From Lagopus muta (taxonomy: Eukaryota; Chordata; Aves; Galliformes; Phasianidae): 64,000 nt of DNA. The notes beneath the pieces were generated by a model that was given only the letters and a program-made list of their open reading frames with translations, did no database searches and had not been told where the DNA came from. The position numbers and the translations under genes were made by a program. The stretch covers positions 9,095,505 through 9,159,504 of the forward strand of contig NC_064434.1 in assembly GCF_023343835.1 (NCBI RefSeq), read 5' to 3'. Below are positions 44,501 through 54,614 of the stretch, piece after piece; the stretch's first letter is position 1, and each line of letters starts with the position of its first letter.

Positions 44501-46865
44501 ATCTGAGCTAGACAACAACAGAAGCACATGGAATACAGAGTGTACCACGTAGAGCTCATAGTGCAGAGTTCTGAGACAGTGTGTGTGCTCTGTCCATGTG
44601 TTTATTTGGTTAGGTATTTCCCAGATGTATCTATTAGTGACCAGGCAGTTGATTTTACAAGGTGGCTTCAGCTGACCATATTTGGTTTTATTTGACAGTT
44701 ACAGAAAGCTCTGACTTCAAGAAAGCTGTTACAAACAGCAAACATCCAGCTCATCCTTCCTGCTGGGAACACTGTGCCACCTCCTGATGTAGTGCTGTAG
44801 GCAAGAGTGTGGGCTGCACAGGTACAGCAGTCTCCTTTCTCATTTAAGGTTCACTTGACAAGACTTTCTTATCCTCACAAGTCCTGTAAGAATGAACAAA
44901 GTAAAACTACTCAAGGGGAACTTTAGCTCAGAAGAAAATTCCAGTCCTGTTGGAATAACTTCTGTACCTTAATTTTCATCATGTAGTTCATATCCTGTTG
45001 GGCTGCCCTATCTTAGGCTGTGGCAGAAAGAGTTTTACTACAGGCGCTGTTACAGCTTTTTAATGAGCTGTTTCTGTTGATGTTGAAGTTTGGTAAAAAC
45101 AGTTCTTGTATCAGTGCTTGTAAACAAGCAGCTAGATTGTTTTACTGCTTCAGACACTGCAGTCATCGAGTAAGCATATCCCAGAGCTGGAGTCTGGCAT
45201 GGAGATGCTGTCACATTACAAACCTGGTCCCTCATGTTCCTCCTGGTCCCTCATGCATGTTTTTGCTCACACTTCTTACAGTTAAGCTTTCTTTAGTTTT
45301 TATATGGTGCAATAAGGATTTTGCAAATCCCGTATTTTGTAAGCATATATGAGGTATGCATTTTATCAGGGGTTTCACTTCTGTAGCCAGTCACTACAGA
45401 GCTGATTATCTGCATGAATTACCATTTGGGTTTTGACTGCTTAACAGTGATTGATCAGTGAAGCCTTTGGGAAATCAACAACTGTGTTTACTCCAGATGG
45501 CATTTGGTTTGACCACTGTGCTCAGCGTACCAAGACGAGACGCTGTTTGAATTCAGAGCAAAAGTTGCCATGGCCTGTTAAGACTTCTCCAGCTATGTTA
45601 ATTTTACTTGGAATCACAGAATCATAGAATGGCCTGGGTTGTAAAGGACCACAATGATGATCTGGTTACAACCCCCTGCTATGTGCAGGGTCACCAACCA
45701 GCAGACCAGGCTGCCCAGAGCCACATCCAGCCTGGCCTTGAATGCCTGCAGGGATGGGGCATCCACAGCCTCCTTGGGCAACCTGTTCCAGTGCCTCACC
45801 ACCCTCTGTGTGAAAAACTTCCTCCTAATATCTAACCTAAGCTTTCCCTGTTTTAGTTTAAAACCATTCCTCCTTGTCATCTTTTCACCACATCTTTACA
45901 TTCACATCTTTTCATTCATATCTTTTTGAAGTACATCTCTGTACTTCCTCTTTCAGAGATATGGTGTATCACACCTTACTTTATCTTTCCTTCACATATC
46001 TACTTCCTAAAGGTAAGGTAGCCATCTCTTGGAGTCACACCACTGTCTGTTGTAAGGGTGCTTTCAAATTCTTTAACAGCTGCAATGAGAGCAGAGTTGG
46101 GTGCACGCAGCATGCTGTGCCTTTGATAAGGTCAAACAGTCAAGGTAGAAATCAATCTTAACTGTTCCAGATGTTCTGGTTCTGTCACTATGAAATTGTG
46201 AAAAATGGTCACCAAAAAATAATTGTTGTACACAGTCACAGATTGCAAAACTCCCTCAATTTCTTGGAATCAGATATAAATGCAGTGCTTCTAAAGCCAT
46301 TATGTTTTCCAGTTTCTCGTGACTGAGCGTGTCTGTCTTGGGGAAGGGAAAGAGGAAAGCAGAGCAGCAGATGAAAATGTTTGCTATCCCACAGAAACTC
46401 AGCTCTTGGAAAAGCAAGCTATCCTGTAACAAATCAAAAGCTTTTTTTTTTTTTTTCCCCAAAACTAATGTCACATTCTTCTTATTTTCATAATTTCAAT
46501 TTGTTTTTAGGTTGAAATCATGCTGTAAAATAAATTAGTTTACGTGATGAGTTGAAAAACCCTGCAAAGAAGAAGCAGTTCCAGAATTCCAAAGCTGAGT
46601 CACTGAGGAGTTTCTGGTGTTTTCTTTTCATTCCAGAGTTGAAGATGATTTAGAAAAACTCTTGAAATTAACCTCCAAACCCAAACCTAAGGTACCACCA
46701 AAACCACCATTGCCTCAGAAGACAGCAGTTTTGCCCTGGAACACAAATTCATCTCCGCTGGCAAAGCCAAAGGAAGACAAAATTCAGACAATGAATGAAG
46801 TGGACATTCTCCAGTATATCCAGGAAAATGAATCCATCAATGACCAAGATACAAGTCTTTTCTAA
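5536..46865 (+). CDS. HS1BP3: HS1BP3, HCLS1-binding protein 3 (PX domain), complete 7-exon coding region
   Basis: Seven exons join in phase into 381 residues plus stop (exon lengths 41, 166, 208, 214, 152, 136 and 229 nt including TAA). The product matches vertebrate HS1BP3 end to end: a PX domain at about residues 14-140, an acidic linker ending in a run of seven Glu (195-201) before DLDPLGIMR, the conserved EGLFGP block (240-245), the LFEDPDLGG and LGDSLLLPAACE blocks (264-287), a Pro/Lys-rich segment (about 320-334) and a C-terminus ending SLF. Human HS1BP3 has 392 residues, so length is normal. Family knowledge: the protein binds the HS1/cortactin SH3 adaptors, and its PX domain binds phosphatidic acid; it is reported to restrain autophagosome formation. 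No signal peptide or membrane segment is seen, so it should be cytosolic or peripheral to membranes. All introns are GT-AG and no frameshift or premature stop is present. Assignment rests on recognised family sequence, not a database search. Confidence 0.96.
5577..6922 (+). other. HS1BP3: HS1BP3 intron 1
   Basis: A 1,346-bp phase-2 intron from GTACCG to TTCCTTCCTAG. The first ~150 bases continue the CpG island with a second CCGGAAG motif at 5712-5718; the rest is ordinary unique sequence with no recognised repeat or RNA. Confidence 0.9.
6923..7088 (+). CDS. HS1BP3: HS1BP3 coding exon 2 (N-terminal half of PX domain)
   Basis: Acceptor TTCCTTCCTAG precedes 6923 and donor GTAAAT follows 7088. 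The exon encodes the last base of Arg14 and residues 15-69, reading QIQNAHTGLDLSVPEY, then the highly conserved VRGKMMSGHVEY and TRLAAFKSAKHKPEDVVQFM. This corresponds to the first beta strands of the PX fold. It ends on a codon boundary (phase 0). The segment is nearly identical to the human protein, so identity and boundaries are secure. Confidence 0.96.
12041..12081. repeat. ~20-bp imperfect tandem duplication
   Basis: GGTTCCAGTAGACACTATAA is followed directly by GGTTCCTACCAGACACTATC, two diverged copies of the same unit. Confidence 0.7.
12808..12910. repeat. ~50-bp imperfect tandem duplication
   Basis: Two adjacent copies share GATAA, AGTCAG then GGATC/AGATC, CTGAGGTCTT and CCTTGAATTT/CCTCGAATTT in the same order, with copy starts at about 12808 and 12858. 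They have diverged by several substitutions and a small indel. Confidence 0.8.
13450..13657 (+). CDS. HS1BP3: HS1BP3 coding exon 3 (PX phosphoinositide-binding core)
   Basis: Acceptor CTATTTCAG precedes 13450 and donor GTAACT follows 13657. The first codon is GTG read as Val70, not a start. The exon encodes residues 70-138 and one base of Gly139. It carries the PX signature KKYSEIEELYHRLSARYP (72-89), corresponding to the R/K-x-Y-S-[DE]-F/I-x-x-L motif, then LPLLPRK (93-99), the PX proline-rich turn, and the helix ERRAMFNDIMKFI (110-122). The LPRK and ERR basic residues are where PX domains contact phospholipid headgroups. The open frame runs a few codons past the donor to an in-frame TAA, as expected for intron. 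Confidence 0.97.
13808..14002 (-). mobile_element. CR1 LINE fragment (3' end)
   Basis: The reverse complement of the CR1 3' part: ATAGAACCAAACAACCATTAAGGTTGG at the left edge, then CCTAGTCCAACCACC, CCCACTAAACCACGTCCCTC and CTCCAGGGACAGTGACTCC. It is inserted in antisense to HS1BP3. Confidence 0.92.
14361..14383. repeat. poly-T run (23 T)
   Basis: Twenty-three consecutive T inside intron 3. Confidence 0.9.
15928..16141 (+). CDS. HS1BP3: HS1BP3 coding exon 4 (acidic linker)
   Basis: Acceptor GTATTTTGCAG precedes 15928 and donor GTATGG follows 16141. It completes Gly139 and encodes residues 140-209 and two bases of Arg210. The exon starts TKSTGVIDYKG, passes through a charged, presumably disordered stretch with ALDFF (conserved FDFF in human), and ends with seven consecutive Glu (195-201) and DLDPLGIM. 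The DPLGIMR motif is conserved in mammals. The linker sequence between the PX domain and the acidic run differs in length and content from human, which is normal for a disordered region. Confidence 0.95.
17308..17393 (+). mobile_element. CR1 LINE 3' terminal fragment
   Basis: A well-preserved CR1 3' end: GGAACCTGCTTTGGCAGGGG, GTTGGACTCGATGATCTC, GGAGGTCCCTTCCAACCCC and three tail repeats ATTCTGTG. It looks younger than most copies here and matches the same subfamily as the minus copy at 57684. Confidence 0.95.
17669..17712 (+). other. candidate cryptic (poison) exon in intron 4
   Basis: A 44-nt segment with a strong acceptor (ACTGTTTTTTTAG) and a near-consensus donor (GTAG|GTAAGT). Entered from exon 4 it reads on openly as VSQTLDDQVEKPKV. 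Because 44 is not a multiple of three, joining it to exon 5 shifts frame and meets a stop within exon 5. There is no transcript evidence here, and no matching segment is known to me in mammalian HS1BP3. Confidence 0.3.
28561..28675 (-). mobile_element. CR1 LINE fragment (3' end)
   Basis: AGAATCACAGAATATCCTGA, GAACCCACAAGGATCCCTGAG, TCCAACTCCGGGCTCTACAC and TATGTCTGAGTACGTTGTCC form the reverse complement of a CR1 3' end of a subfamily distinct from the others in the window. Confidence 0.9.
29339..29402. repeat. AT-rich inverted-repeat cluster
   Basis: AATACAATTT (29339-29348) and AAATTGTATT (29351-29360) form a perfect 10-bp stem with a 2-nt spacer. A second perfect palindrome of 18 bp, ATACTGACATGTCAGTAT, follows at 29385-29402. 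Confidence 0.85.
33510..33532. repeat. poly-T run (23 T)
   Basis: Twenty-three consecutive T in intron 4. Confidence 0.9.
36472..36571 (+). other. weak candidate cryptic exon in intron 4
   Basis: A 100-nt open segment bounded by TTTAAGCAG and GAG|GTGAGG, which reads on from exon 4 in an open frame (about 33 codons). Its exit phase does not fit exon 5, so it could only be a frame-disrupting or terminal alternative exon. The acceptor pyrimidine tract is poor. Confidence 0.12.
37314..37465 (+). CDS. HS1BP3: HS1BP3 coding exon 5
   Basis: Acceptor TTATGTTTTTAG precedes 37314 and donor GTAAAC follows 37465. It completes Arg210 and encodes residues 211-260 and one base of Asn261: a basic stretch (TKKAKKA, 211-217), then LITFEEEADPNEGLFGP (229-245) and a second basic stretch KKKIKE. 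EEEADPNEGLFGP corresponds to the conserved EVDPDEGLFGP of the human protein. The exon lies 21.2 kb downstream of exon 4, and the join keeps frame, which supports that no constitutive exon is missing between them. Confidence 0.94.
37466..37985 (+). other. HS1BP3: HS1BP3 intron 5
   Basis: A 520-bp phase-1 intron (GTAAAC to TTTCCAG) with no recognised repeat or RNA. Confidence 0.93.
37986..38121 (+). CDS. HS1BP3: HS1BP3 coding exon 6
   Basis: Acceptor GTTTCCCTTTCCAG precedes 37986 and donor GTATCT follows 38121. It completes Asn261 and encodes residues 262-305 and two bases of Arg306, with VKLFEDPDLGG (262-272) and LGDSLLLPAACE (276-287), both strongly conserved in HS1BP3. It follows exon 5 after only 520 bp. 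The reading continues openly past the donor, but the conserved ELLR|VED join to exon 7 fixes the splice site. Confidence 0.96.
40685..40706. repeat. 22-bp perfect palindrome
   Basis: TCTGTCTAGCTAGCTAGACAG followed by A reads the same on both strands. It is centred on three overlapping CTAG units. Confidence 0.9.
45611..45883 (-). mobile_element. CR1 LINE fragment (3' end plus ORF2 C-terminus)
   Basis: The left edge GAATCACAGAATCATAGAATGG is the complement of the CR1 tail; CAGGGATGGGGCATCCACAG and CCTGTTCCAGTGCCTCACCA follow. The minus-strand translation includes LDIRRKFFTQRVVRHWNRLP and KEAVDAPSLQAFKARLDVAL, the ORF2 protein C-terminus, still open over 88 codons. It is one of the better preserved copies in the window. 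Confidence 0.96.
46637..46865 (+). CDS. HS1BP3: HS1BP3 coding exon 7 with stop codon
   Basis: Acceptor TTTTCATTCCAG precedes 46637. It completes Arg306 and encodes residues 307-381, then TAA at 46863-46865. It starts VEDDLEKLLKL, followed by a Lys/Pro-rich segment (KPKPKVPPKPPLPQK, 320-334) that resembles an SH3 ligand, a short linker, and the conserved C-terminal helix NEVDILQYIQENE (about 359-371), ending SLF as in mammals. The proline-rich part is a plausible contact for SH3 proteins such as HS1 or cortactin; that is inference. Confidence 0.96.
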
Positions 46866-47165
46866 ATAGATCTATTTTTAATATGCAATCAATACCTTCT
46901 TGGCCCAAATTCCTTGTGAGCTCAAATGACACTATCTGGAATTGGCTGGATCTCCTTATTGCCACTGTGCTCTTTTGTGTGCCACGATTCAGAGAGCACC
47001 AAATTTGGCTATCAAAGGCTCAACGTCATGTTTTCAAAACAGTGCAGTTGTAGTGCATTGTTGCCTTAGACTTTCAGGGCTTTAGAAAGTATGGACAAGG
47101 GCACAGCACTACAGATTGTGCCACTGCTATTTTAGTATCAGCATAATAAATTTTGTCCAGTTTAA
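46866..47165 (+). other. HS1BP3: HS1BP3 3' UTR, minimal form
   Basis: The sequence after the stop has no further open frame. The first canonical AATAAA after TAA is at 47145-47150, with TTTTGTC just beyond, so a transcript end near 47165 is the simplest model. Further AATAAA hexamers occur around 47935, 48245 and 48371, so a longer UTR cannot be excluded without RNA data. Confidence 0.5.
47145..47150 (+). promoter_or_regulatory. candidate polyadenylation signal AATAAA
   Basis: This is the first canonical hexamer after the HS1BP3 stop codon, 280 bases downstream, followed by a T-rich stretch. It is assigned by position and motif only. Confidence 0.55.
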
Positions 47166-47838
47166 TCCAGACTACGTAATTGTATTGCACAAATGGCAAG
47201 TTGGCAAGTATGAACAATATCCAACAAATGGTCAGGGAGGACAGGATGCTTTTCCTGTCATTTTAGGCATTTCAGCTCACTGGAAAGGTAATGTTGATTT
47301 TTTCCTGTGCATTTTTATAGCAGCCTTCTTGTCTGGCGTTACAGTAATTTATAGCCAGTAACTGTTAAGTATGATTAGCAGTTCCTCTCTAGTTCAGAGA
47401 AATACTGAAATCCCAGCTAAACCTGACTGTTCTGCTGCCTTTGTTGCATAAATGCCAGCTTAGAGGAGAACTTGTGGAATGGCACAGTAGACACTATGCA
47501 TCTCTGGCCCCTGGGGGAGATAACAAATGGCTGAAGATGGCTAAGGGTGCAGCTCCAGACATACACATAAGTTGCAGCATGTAGGAGATGTGAATGCTGT
47601 GAGACTCTTCTGAACCTACACAAGATACACAAGGGCTATTTTTTTTTTCTAGACATGTCTTCCTGGATTTCTGCTGTACTTAGCAAAAGGAAAGAGATTT
47701 CTGCAGGAGTTGATTCACTGCAGGTGTCCTAATAGATGAACTCTGACTTGGTGTCTGCAGTAACTCTCTCTCTTTTCCTTCCCTTCTCCCATGAGTTCAA
47801 GCAGGATCCATGGTGATTAATTCCACTACATTAGAATT

Positions 47839-47871
47839 ATTAAATATTTCATACATCATTAAATATTTCAT
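47839..47871. repeat. 14-bp direct repeat
   Basis: ATTAAATATTTCAT occurs at 47839-47852 and 47858-47871, period 19. Confidence 0.8.
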
Positions 47872-48228
47872 CAGCAGCGATATGTTCCTTACTGTGGCAA
47901 TCTTTAAAGGGAGGACAAACTTGGGATTATCCAAAATAAAAACATAGGAAGAAAATGTACCGGAGAAAATTTAATGTGCAGGAAAAGTAAGAAAAGCGTG
48001 TTAGAATAGGAGTTCCATACTACTCTTCCCCACCTCAAGCACTCTGGTTGAATGGCTGAATTTACACCCATTGTGGGTTGATATGTTGTCAGGTGGAGAT
48101 TCCTGAACTCATTCCACATGCTTCATATCCGAATGTGAAGGCCCAGAGGGAAAATGTTAATATATTTAAGCCACATCACTATCCCCAAATTTGCCTTTAT
48201 AATATAGAACAAAAGGAATAGAAAGCAT

Positions 48229-48244
48229 TATATATATATATATA
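48229..48244. repeat. (TA)n dinucleotide repeat
   Basis: Eight alternating TA units followed by an A-rich stretch with an AATAAA. Confidence 0.85.
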
Positions 48245-48624
48245 AAATAAATGAAATTATCTTTTTTATTATTTCTCTTTTTTTTAAGTCAATGGAAAAT
48301 ATTATAATAGTATTTTAGTGATGGAACAAGTACAGTGTAACCATTGCCTATGTAAAATATGTTTCAGTACAATAAAAAAAATCTGCTAACCTGCAGAAAT
48401 TACCGTTCTCTAGGTTTGTTCTCTAGGTTGTGCAAAAGCAGCAGATTGGATTTAAAGGATGGATTCCATGGAATTAAAGTGCAAGCTGAGCTAAAACCCT
48501 GTGCAAATAACTATGAAACCAGGAATGTAACTATGCTCCTATTTCCTTTCAGAGCAGCTAATGGTAAGACTGTACATGGACAAAGGAAGTACCTGATCCT
48601 GTCTGTTCTCACGGAGTCCTGATG

Positions 48625-48781
48625 CAATTAGGAAGCTTGTTTAATCCCATTCTGCAGATGGAGAGCAAAGGCACAAAGGAAAGAACAAATGACTTGCCAC
48701 AGACATTGGAGAGAGTAGCAGAGGACTGAAGTCAGGACAGCCTTCCTGTTGCACAGCCTGGTATCATGAACCAACCACTGC
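48625..48781 (-). mobile_element. probable ancient MIR/CORE-type SINE
   Basis: In plus-strand order the segment reads TTTAATCCCATTCTGCAGATG, a GGCACAAAGGAAAG stretch, AATGACTTGCCACAGACATT, GTAGCAGAGGACTGAAGTCA and AACCACTG. This follows, in the same order and spacing, the reverse complement of the MIR consensus (ATCCCCATTTTACAGATG, GGCACAGAGAGGTTAAG, GTGACTTGCCCAAGGTCA, GTGGCAGAGCCGGGATTCGA, AACCACTA). Divergence is high, as expected for an amniote-wide SINE older than birds. The match is from memory of the consensus and the outer boundary near 48625 is approximate. Confidence 0.7.
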
Positions 48782-51700
48782 ATATTTAACTGAGTGCTGA
48801 GGAATCTTCATCTCCACTTGATGGAGCACTGTGCAGGAAACTGATTGTATTTCTGTATTTTTGGCCTGCAGCCTGGCACTTGACCTGAACACTGCTAAAG
48901 CTGCCATATGGAGGGTCATGAATTTAACAATCTTCAGACTGAGTGCAGATCTTCAGCCCTAATGAAGGTTCAACACAGGAAAATTGTTAAGATTTCTTCT
49001 AGCAAGTTAGCAAAATAAGAGAATGCAGACCTGGCAGGGGTCTGTGAAGACCAGTTTGTCCTGCCTAAAGCCAGAATGTCTGGCCTGTGTCCCACTGGTA
49101 GCAACTCTTACTGTTGTGGACAGGGTGTTACTGGTAAGAGGTTGCTGCTGTAACGTTTGGCAGGGGCCAGAGCTGAAAAAGGTGACTGAACGTAGGCAGA
49201 CTGAAGAGATCTTTGAGCATGGCCAGTGAATTTTTCTTGCAGCGGCTGTAATTATACCTGTATGTTCTCTCTCATAGTCATTTTTCTAACCTGCCTGTAA
49301 AAGTGTGGCTGGACAGAGTGCTGGAGATGTCATAGCCTCCATGGGGGTTCTGTTATAGTTCTTGGCCATCCTATTAGAAATCTTTTCTTGCTGTCCGATA
49401 TAACTGTTCCTTACTGGAACTTAAATTTGTGATTTCTAATTCTCATTGGCACAGAAGAGAACAAATACGCCTCGGTCTGTTTTCTACACTGAACACCCAC
49501 CCAGTGAGGGAGGCAGCAAGCCAGGTCAGGACATCACTACAATACCAGCTTCCCATGCCTCGCTGTATCCTGGCTGAGTATTGTCATCTCGCATTGGATT
49601 TAGAATTGCTACATACTCACATACCAATTTGCCAGCATCCCACACCCCTTCCTTAACACTTATGTGGTGCCACAGTCTGCAGCCTTTGTTCCAGACGGGA
49701 TTATATTTTGCTTTCACCTTTCCTCATGGCAGTGGCATCTGTCAGCCTGCCACCACCACTAAGAAATGGCTCACGCTTTTGCAAAGCAGTGGGAGGGCAG
49801 ATATTATGCATGGCTGTTATAACCATGGGAACGTTCCCAGTAATACTGATGAAACAGCAGTATAGCATTATCCATTTAACCTGAGCAAGGAATATTTGGT
49901 CCTCAACTCTTCCCTAAATTGTCAAATTACCCAGCCAACACAGGGAAGGAAGAGCTGTTAATTGTTTCCTGTGGCAGATTTTTAAGATGATTTCAAGGTC
50001 TGTTTTACTTCAGAAAAATCTCTTTTCAATCAAGGAACTGATGTAAAAGGATCCTTCATAAATCCCCGTGTTATGCATTTGTTTTACAATGCAGATGTCT
50101 AGCTCCAGTAATATTTATAGGCACTTAGAGGTGAGTGATAGTCTTTGAATAAATTATATATAATGAATCATTATTATACGGGAGAAGAATACCAGGCAAA
50201 TGCAGCTCAGAAAAATTGAACATATTATTTGAAATGACATTGGGAAACCACACAACATACTTTGCATCTTGCCAGACCAGAGCTTTTTTTTCGCATGCAT
50301 CACTCCCAGTAGCAGCTATTTTATTAGACTCCTCTTGACAACTCTAGAAATTCAATTACGGACTCCGGTGTAGTTCTTGGCTGACAGGCATCACCTTTTG
50401 ACATTAATAACAGCTAGCTCATCCGGAGATCTGGAGAGCAGTAGAGTTAAATTTAAGCCCTGTGAAGATATTTTCTTTGGTAATTAGGGCTTACAGTGGA
50501 TATCTCTGTAGCTCTAGAAGCTTCTGCTTGTTTTGCATAACCTTCTGCTTGTTGTATGGTACAGCACTAATAACATGGAACTCTATATACATCACTATTT
50601 GGGTCTCAGTTAAAATGCTGATTTCACTAATTTGGGTGTTTCACAAATGAATGGTGAATCATCTGTTCATATTAGTTGTGTGCTACATTTTTAGTAAAGC
50701 TAATTCACACACAGTATTTAAGGCCTAGCTCAGGCAGCAGCGATTTTGGCTGGATCTGAAGAAATATATTAATTGAAACTGATACTTCTGCATTGTAGCT
50801 GAGCTTGCTCCAGTGGAGTACACAAGGCAGCCTGTAATTTAAGGTCAGGAAAACACAGCACGCTCAGGGGGCACTTAGGCATTACCTAATGAAAAGAGAC
50901 TGTAAATGACCGATCCCTGTGGTTGTTAGATTTAATACAGAGTACAGAAAAAGCATTTTTCTCTTAGATATGTGTCAGTAATCTCATCAGGGATTCCTGA
51001 CTGTTTGGGCGTGTGCATGTGTGTACACACGCGTGTGTCAACCACATTTCCCATCAATCACTATGTGCTCTTAATTGTGACAGTTTGAACCCCTCAGTCA
51101 TGAAGAGGGAGGGATTTTACTGTGACTTGTTATCTATATTCTTATTTTACATCCCAACAGCAACATCTGGACTGCGTGTAGTCAGTTACTTTCCATATTG
51201 CACCGGTTCTTTGGTTCATTCTTAAACCCCCGATCCAATTTTTCAGCCCTTACTATATTTCTGATCTTCCTTGTAACCCTTTTACATTCTGTTGTTATGA
51301 AACTATTTGAATCCAATGAGAATTTAAAGTGAAGGAAAATCACGTGCCCAGGTTTCTGGACAGCCATTTGTAGAACACACCTCTGAGAGTAAAAATAACA
51401 GCAGTGAAAGTTAATGATGACAAATTAATAGTAAGTATTGCAGTGGGAGTTCAAACATAAATGGATCTGCTTAAAGGATTGGTTAGTCATAGATATTTGG
51501 AGACTAAATTTGATTCATGTAAGGATGTCGTGGATGCTAAAAATTTATTTACATGGAGTCAAGGAGATACAGCTAGACTCATGAAAGAGGAATCTATCAG
51601 GGTTTGTTAAAGACGCCTCTTACAGTCTGGGAAGTCCTTGAGCTACAAGTTGCTGGAAGGAGAATATTCAACAAATATTTTCATACTTCCACGCAGTCAT

Positions 51701-52180
51701 CTGCTTTTGGCTGTAGTGAAGAATACCATACTGATCTAATCCAAACCTTGTACTGAGTCACTCAGTGAGGATATGGTGACGTAAAGAACAGAACATCTTC
51801 AGTGCGTGCTGCTTCCCTGCACCCTGAATAAGATCTGCCTGCTGGCTGTATAACAAGGTCATTCTTATTTACTGTTACTCAAGAGAGATTCCCGAAGTCA
51901 GTAGAAATTCTGATTTGCAGCATAGGTTTTTTTAAAGAGCTACTCTTGACATGTGTTATATCTGCAGTGAACAGCAGAAGTCTCATTGTATCAGAGGAAG
52001 ACTTCAACCATTCCTTGGTGCTCCTTCAAATGCCTCCTTAAAAGGTAAGATGAGTAGATACCCTAATTTGCCTAGGAAGTCAAAACTAAAAGATGTCTCA
52101 AGGATGAGTAGGTAATAAACATCATCAAAACACTCAGCAAAGTTCAGTGGAATAAGCCTTAAATAAGCCACTGATATTAG

Positions 52181-52311
52181 CACAGAATCATAGAGGTTGG
52201 AAGGGGCTTCTGGAGCTCATCTAGTTCAGCCCCCTCCTAAAGGAGCTCCCCTACAGTAGGTTATTCTATGCTCCTTTTCACTGAGATGCTCAGGAACCTC
52301 AGTTTGAAACC
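52181..52311 (-). mobile_element. CR1 LINE fragment (3' end)
   Basis: CACAGAATCATAGAGGTTGG, AAGGGGCTTCTGGAGCTCAT and CTAGTTCAGCCCCCTCCTAA, followed by GGAGCTCCCCTACAGTAGG, are the reverse complement of a CR1 3' end of another subfamily. Confidence 0.88.
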
Positions 52312-54599
52312 ATCACCATCAACAAAAACTTGACACCTGCTGCACTAAGAGCCACCATTGTTTGTTCAAATGTACTCTCTTTCCAGTACCTAGGAATCAT
52401 ACCACATTCAGGTGTTTGGAACTGTTATATCCATGGCTTGGCTCTGTGGTCATAGTGCCACATTAATGTGGGAATTTCAGTCACCCAGCCAAATCAGGAT
52501 GATTTATGACACCACAGCTCAAGCCTGGTTGGTATGGAGAGAACCACTGAGGATGTGAGAAATAGGATGGTCTGGAAGAAGGCATCTGCCTGGTCTCTAT
52601 GCAGTGCTCGGAGCCTTTCCCTTCCCCTGAAGGACCAGAGCTGTAATGATCTGTTTAATGGTCCTTTGGTGAGATGACCCCCATGGTTTTTCAAGTGTAC
52701 ATAAAAGCAAAATAAAATTACTAAATTCCTGGGGTAATTACTGAAAGCTTGTTTCTCTGCTAATTTCTCTGTGCTTTTTAAGTTTGTCCAGGGGATTTAT
52801 GCTAATGATCTCAAGCATCTCCGACTATTGGCTTGTGATAATAATTTAAGGCCACTGATTTCACCTTGGAGAAGCAGATAGACATGGTTCAATTTAACAG
52901 GGTCTGGGTATATTAACAAGCTCTTCCTGTGAACAAAAATAATCATTTCTTTACCTTGAATGCTGAGAGTCCCAGCTACCCAGTGCTTTCCGCCGTTATG
53001 CAATCAAATCTGCAGGCTACAGTGATTTACTTTCCTGCCTATGCCTTCCTGTGCCTTGACCTTTAATAGCTCCCATATTTAATCTTGTGTGTGGTCCCCC
53101 GGAGGAATTTCTTGTGTCCAGATCTGCTTGCTAATTATAGTTGTAATGCCTTACCTGAAAAGAAAACATATTTCTATATTGAATGATGTGGTAAATTCAT
53201 CTTTATCATGGGGAATGAAAAAGAAATACAGGCCTGTCTTTCTTCATCGGTGGCTCAGCGTAGCATGGGGGGCACTTCCACTGCTAATCTTCTGATCTCC
53301 ATTTCCCACATGTAAGTCCCACCAGAGATGCAATAGAGCCATCTGGACTCTTTGGTCCCGAGGACCCAACTAGAAGTAGGAATAACTTTCCCAAATGTGT
53401 ACATGAGGGCAGTGGATGGTCACCAATTGCTATTTTGCTTTGCAAACCTCCTATTGCATGCTGACAGTGTGTGTTTGGTGGTCAGTTGAGCCCCAGATCC
53501 ATCTGGCTTCACCTTCTGCCTTTGCTGGAAGAGGCTGTGCTGCTGTAAGCAGAGAGGGAGAGGCAAAATCACAGGGAGCTTCGGGTGTCCTCTGCTGTGC
53601 TGGTGTAGATTTCACAAAATCCCTTCAGATGCCTTTAATATAACAGCTTGGTGGTAGTGTCTCTGCTCTCCATCTTACAACATACAAATTTCCTTAAGCA
53701 ATGAGACAGGACACTGTCCCAAGCCTGGCTCGATGCTGCTTCCTCCTATTTCCGGGCTGGCAACGTGCAGACTGGGTTGGATTGGGCAGCAGGCTGTTTG
53801 TGTGGCTGTGCCCAGAGCAACAGTTTTGGCTGAGACAGGTGAGCAACAAGGCTCTTCTGAACAGTATTGCACTTGCCAGATTAACCAGCTCAATTTCCCC
53901 ATGTTTGCAAGGTACACATTTGCACGCTCAGTTCTGCAGAGCAGTTAGGAGTGGGCCCATTTCCTTTCAGGGCAGTCATTACCAGATTGACTGCCATCAC
54001 CTTTAAGGTACTGACTTGTAATGCCTTGTGCAGTAATCAGTGAGAATGAAACCTGTATCGTCTGCATTTAGCATGATTTTTTAAATCCTTTTATGTTGCT
54101 CTTTCTTTTTTATTTTTCCTTTTAACTGTTTCCTTTTCTCTTTAGCCCACCTGAGCTGCCCTTAGCTGGCTGAGTGTTCAGCGTGTGCCACTGGCAAAGA
54201 CCTGTTGCCTCCCTGGGCTCTTCCAGAGCAATTTTGTTAACCTCCATTTCAAGGAAACAATACTCATTTGTTTTAGACACCTCATCAGGCACCGAGATCA
54301 AAGTGATTGGAGTCATTTATAAGCTCTGTGTTTCTGTCTGATAATAGATATGTATGCAATACATACGACAAGATGGAAAAACTATGGAGGATTATTTATC
54401 TTCCCACAGTTAACCTGGTACTCTGCAGTAGAGCCAGCCAAAAAATTTGTCTGGTTTCCTATCTTGGCCATGAACCTTGAGGCTAAACTAAAAATGCTAA
54501 ACAAACAAAGTCTCGTGGATTAAGGGATTTTCATATTTGTTTTTACTTTTTTTTTCTTTTTCTTTTTTTTGTGGCATGCATAAGGATAACTTGAAATAC

Positions 54600-54614
54600 T
54601 AACACACACACACA
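54600..54614. repeat. (AC)n short dinucleotide repeat
   Basis: About seven AC units. Confidence 0.8.

Larger units (their letters stand above)
38122..46636 (+). other. HS1BP3: HS1BP3 intron 6
   Basis: An 8,515-bp phase-2 intron. It contains a 22-bp palindrome at 40685-40706, a short GA repeat near 43295-43308 and a minus CR1 fragment at 45611-45883. A 129-codon minus-strand frame (41434-41823) has no recognised similarity. Confidence 0.88.
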
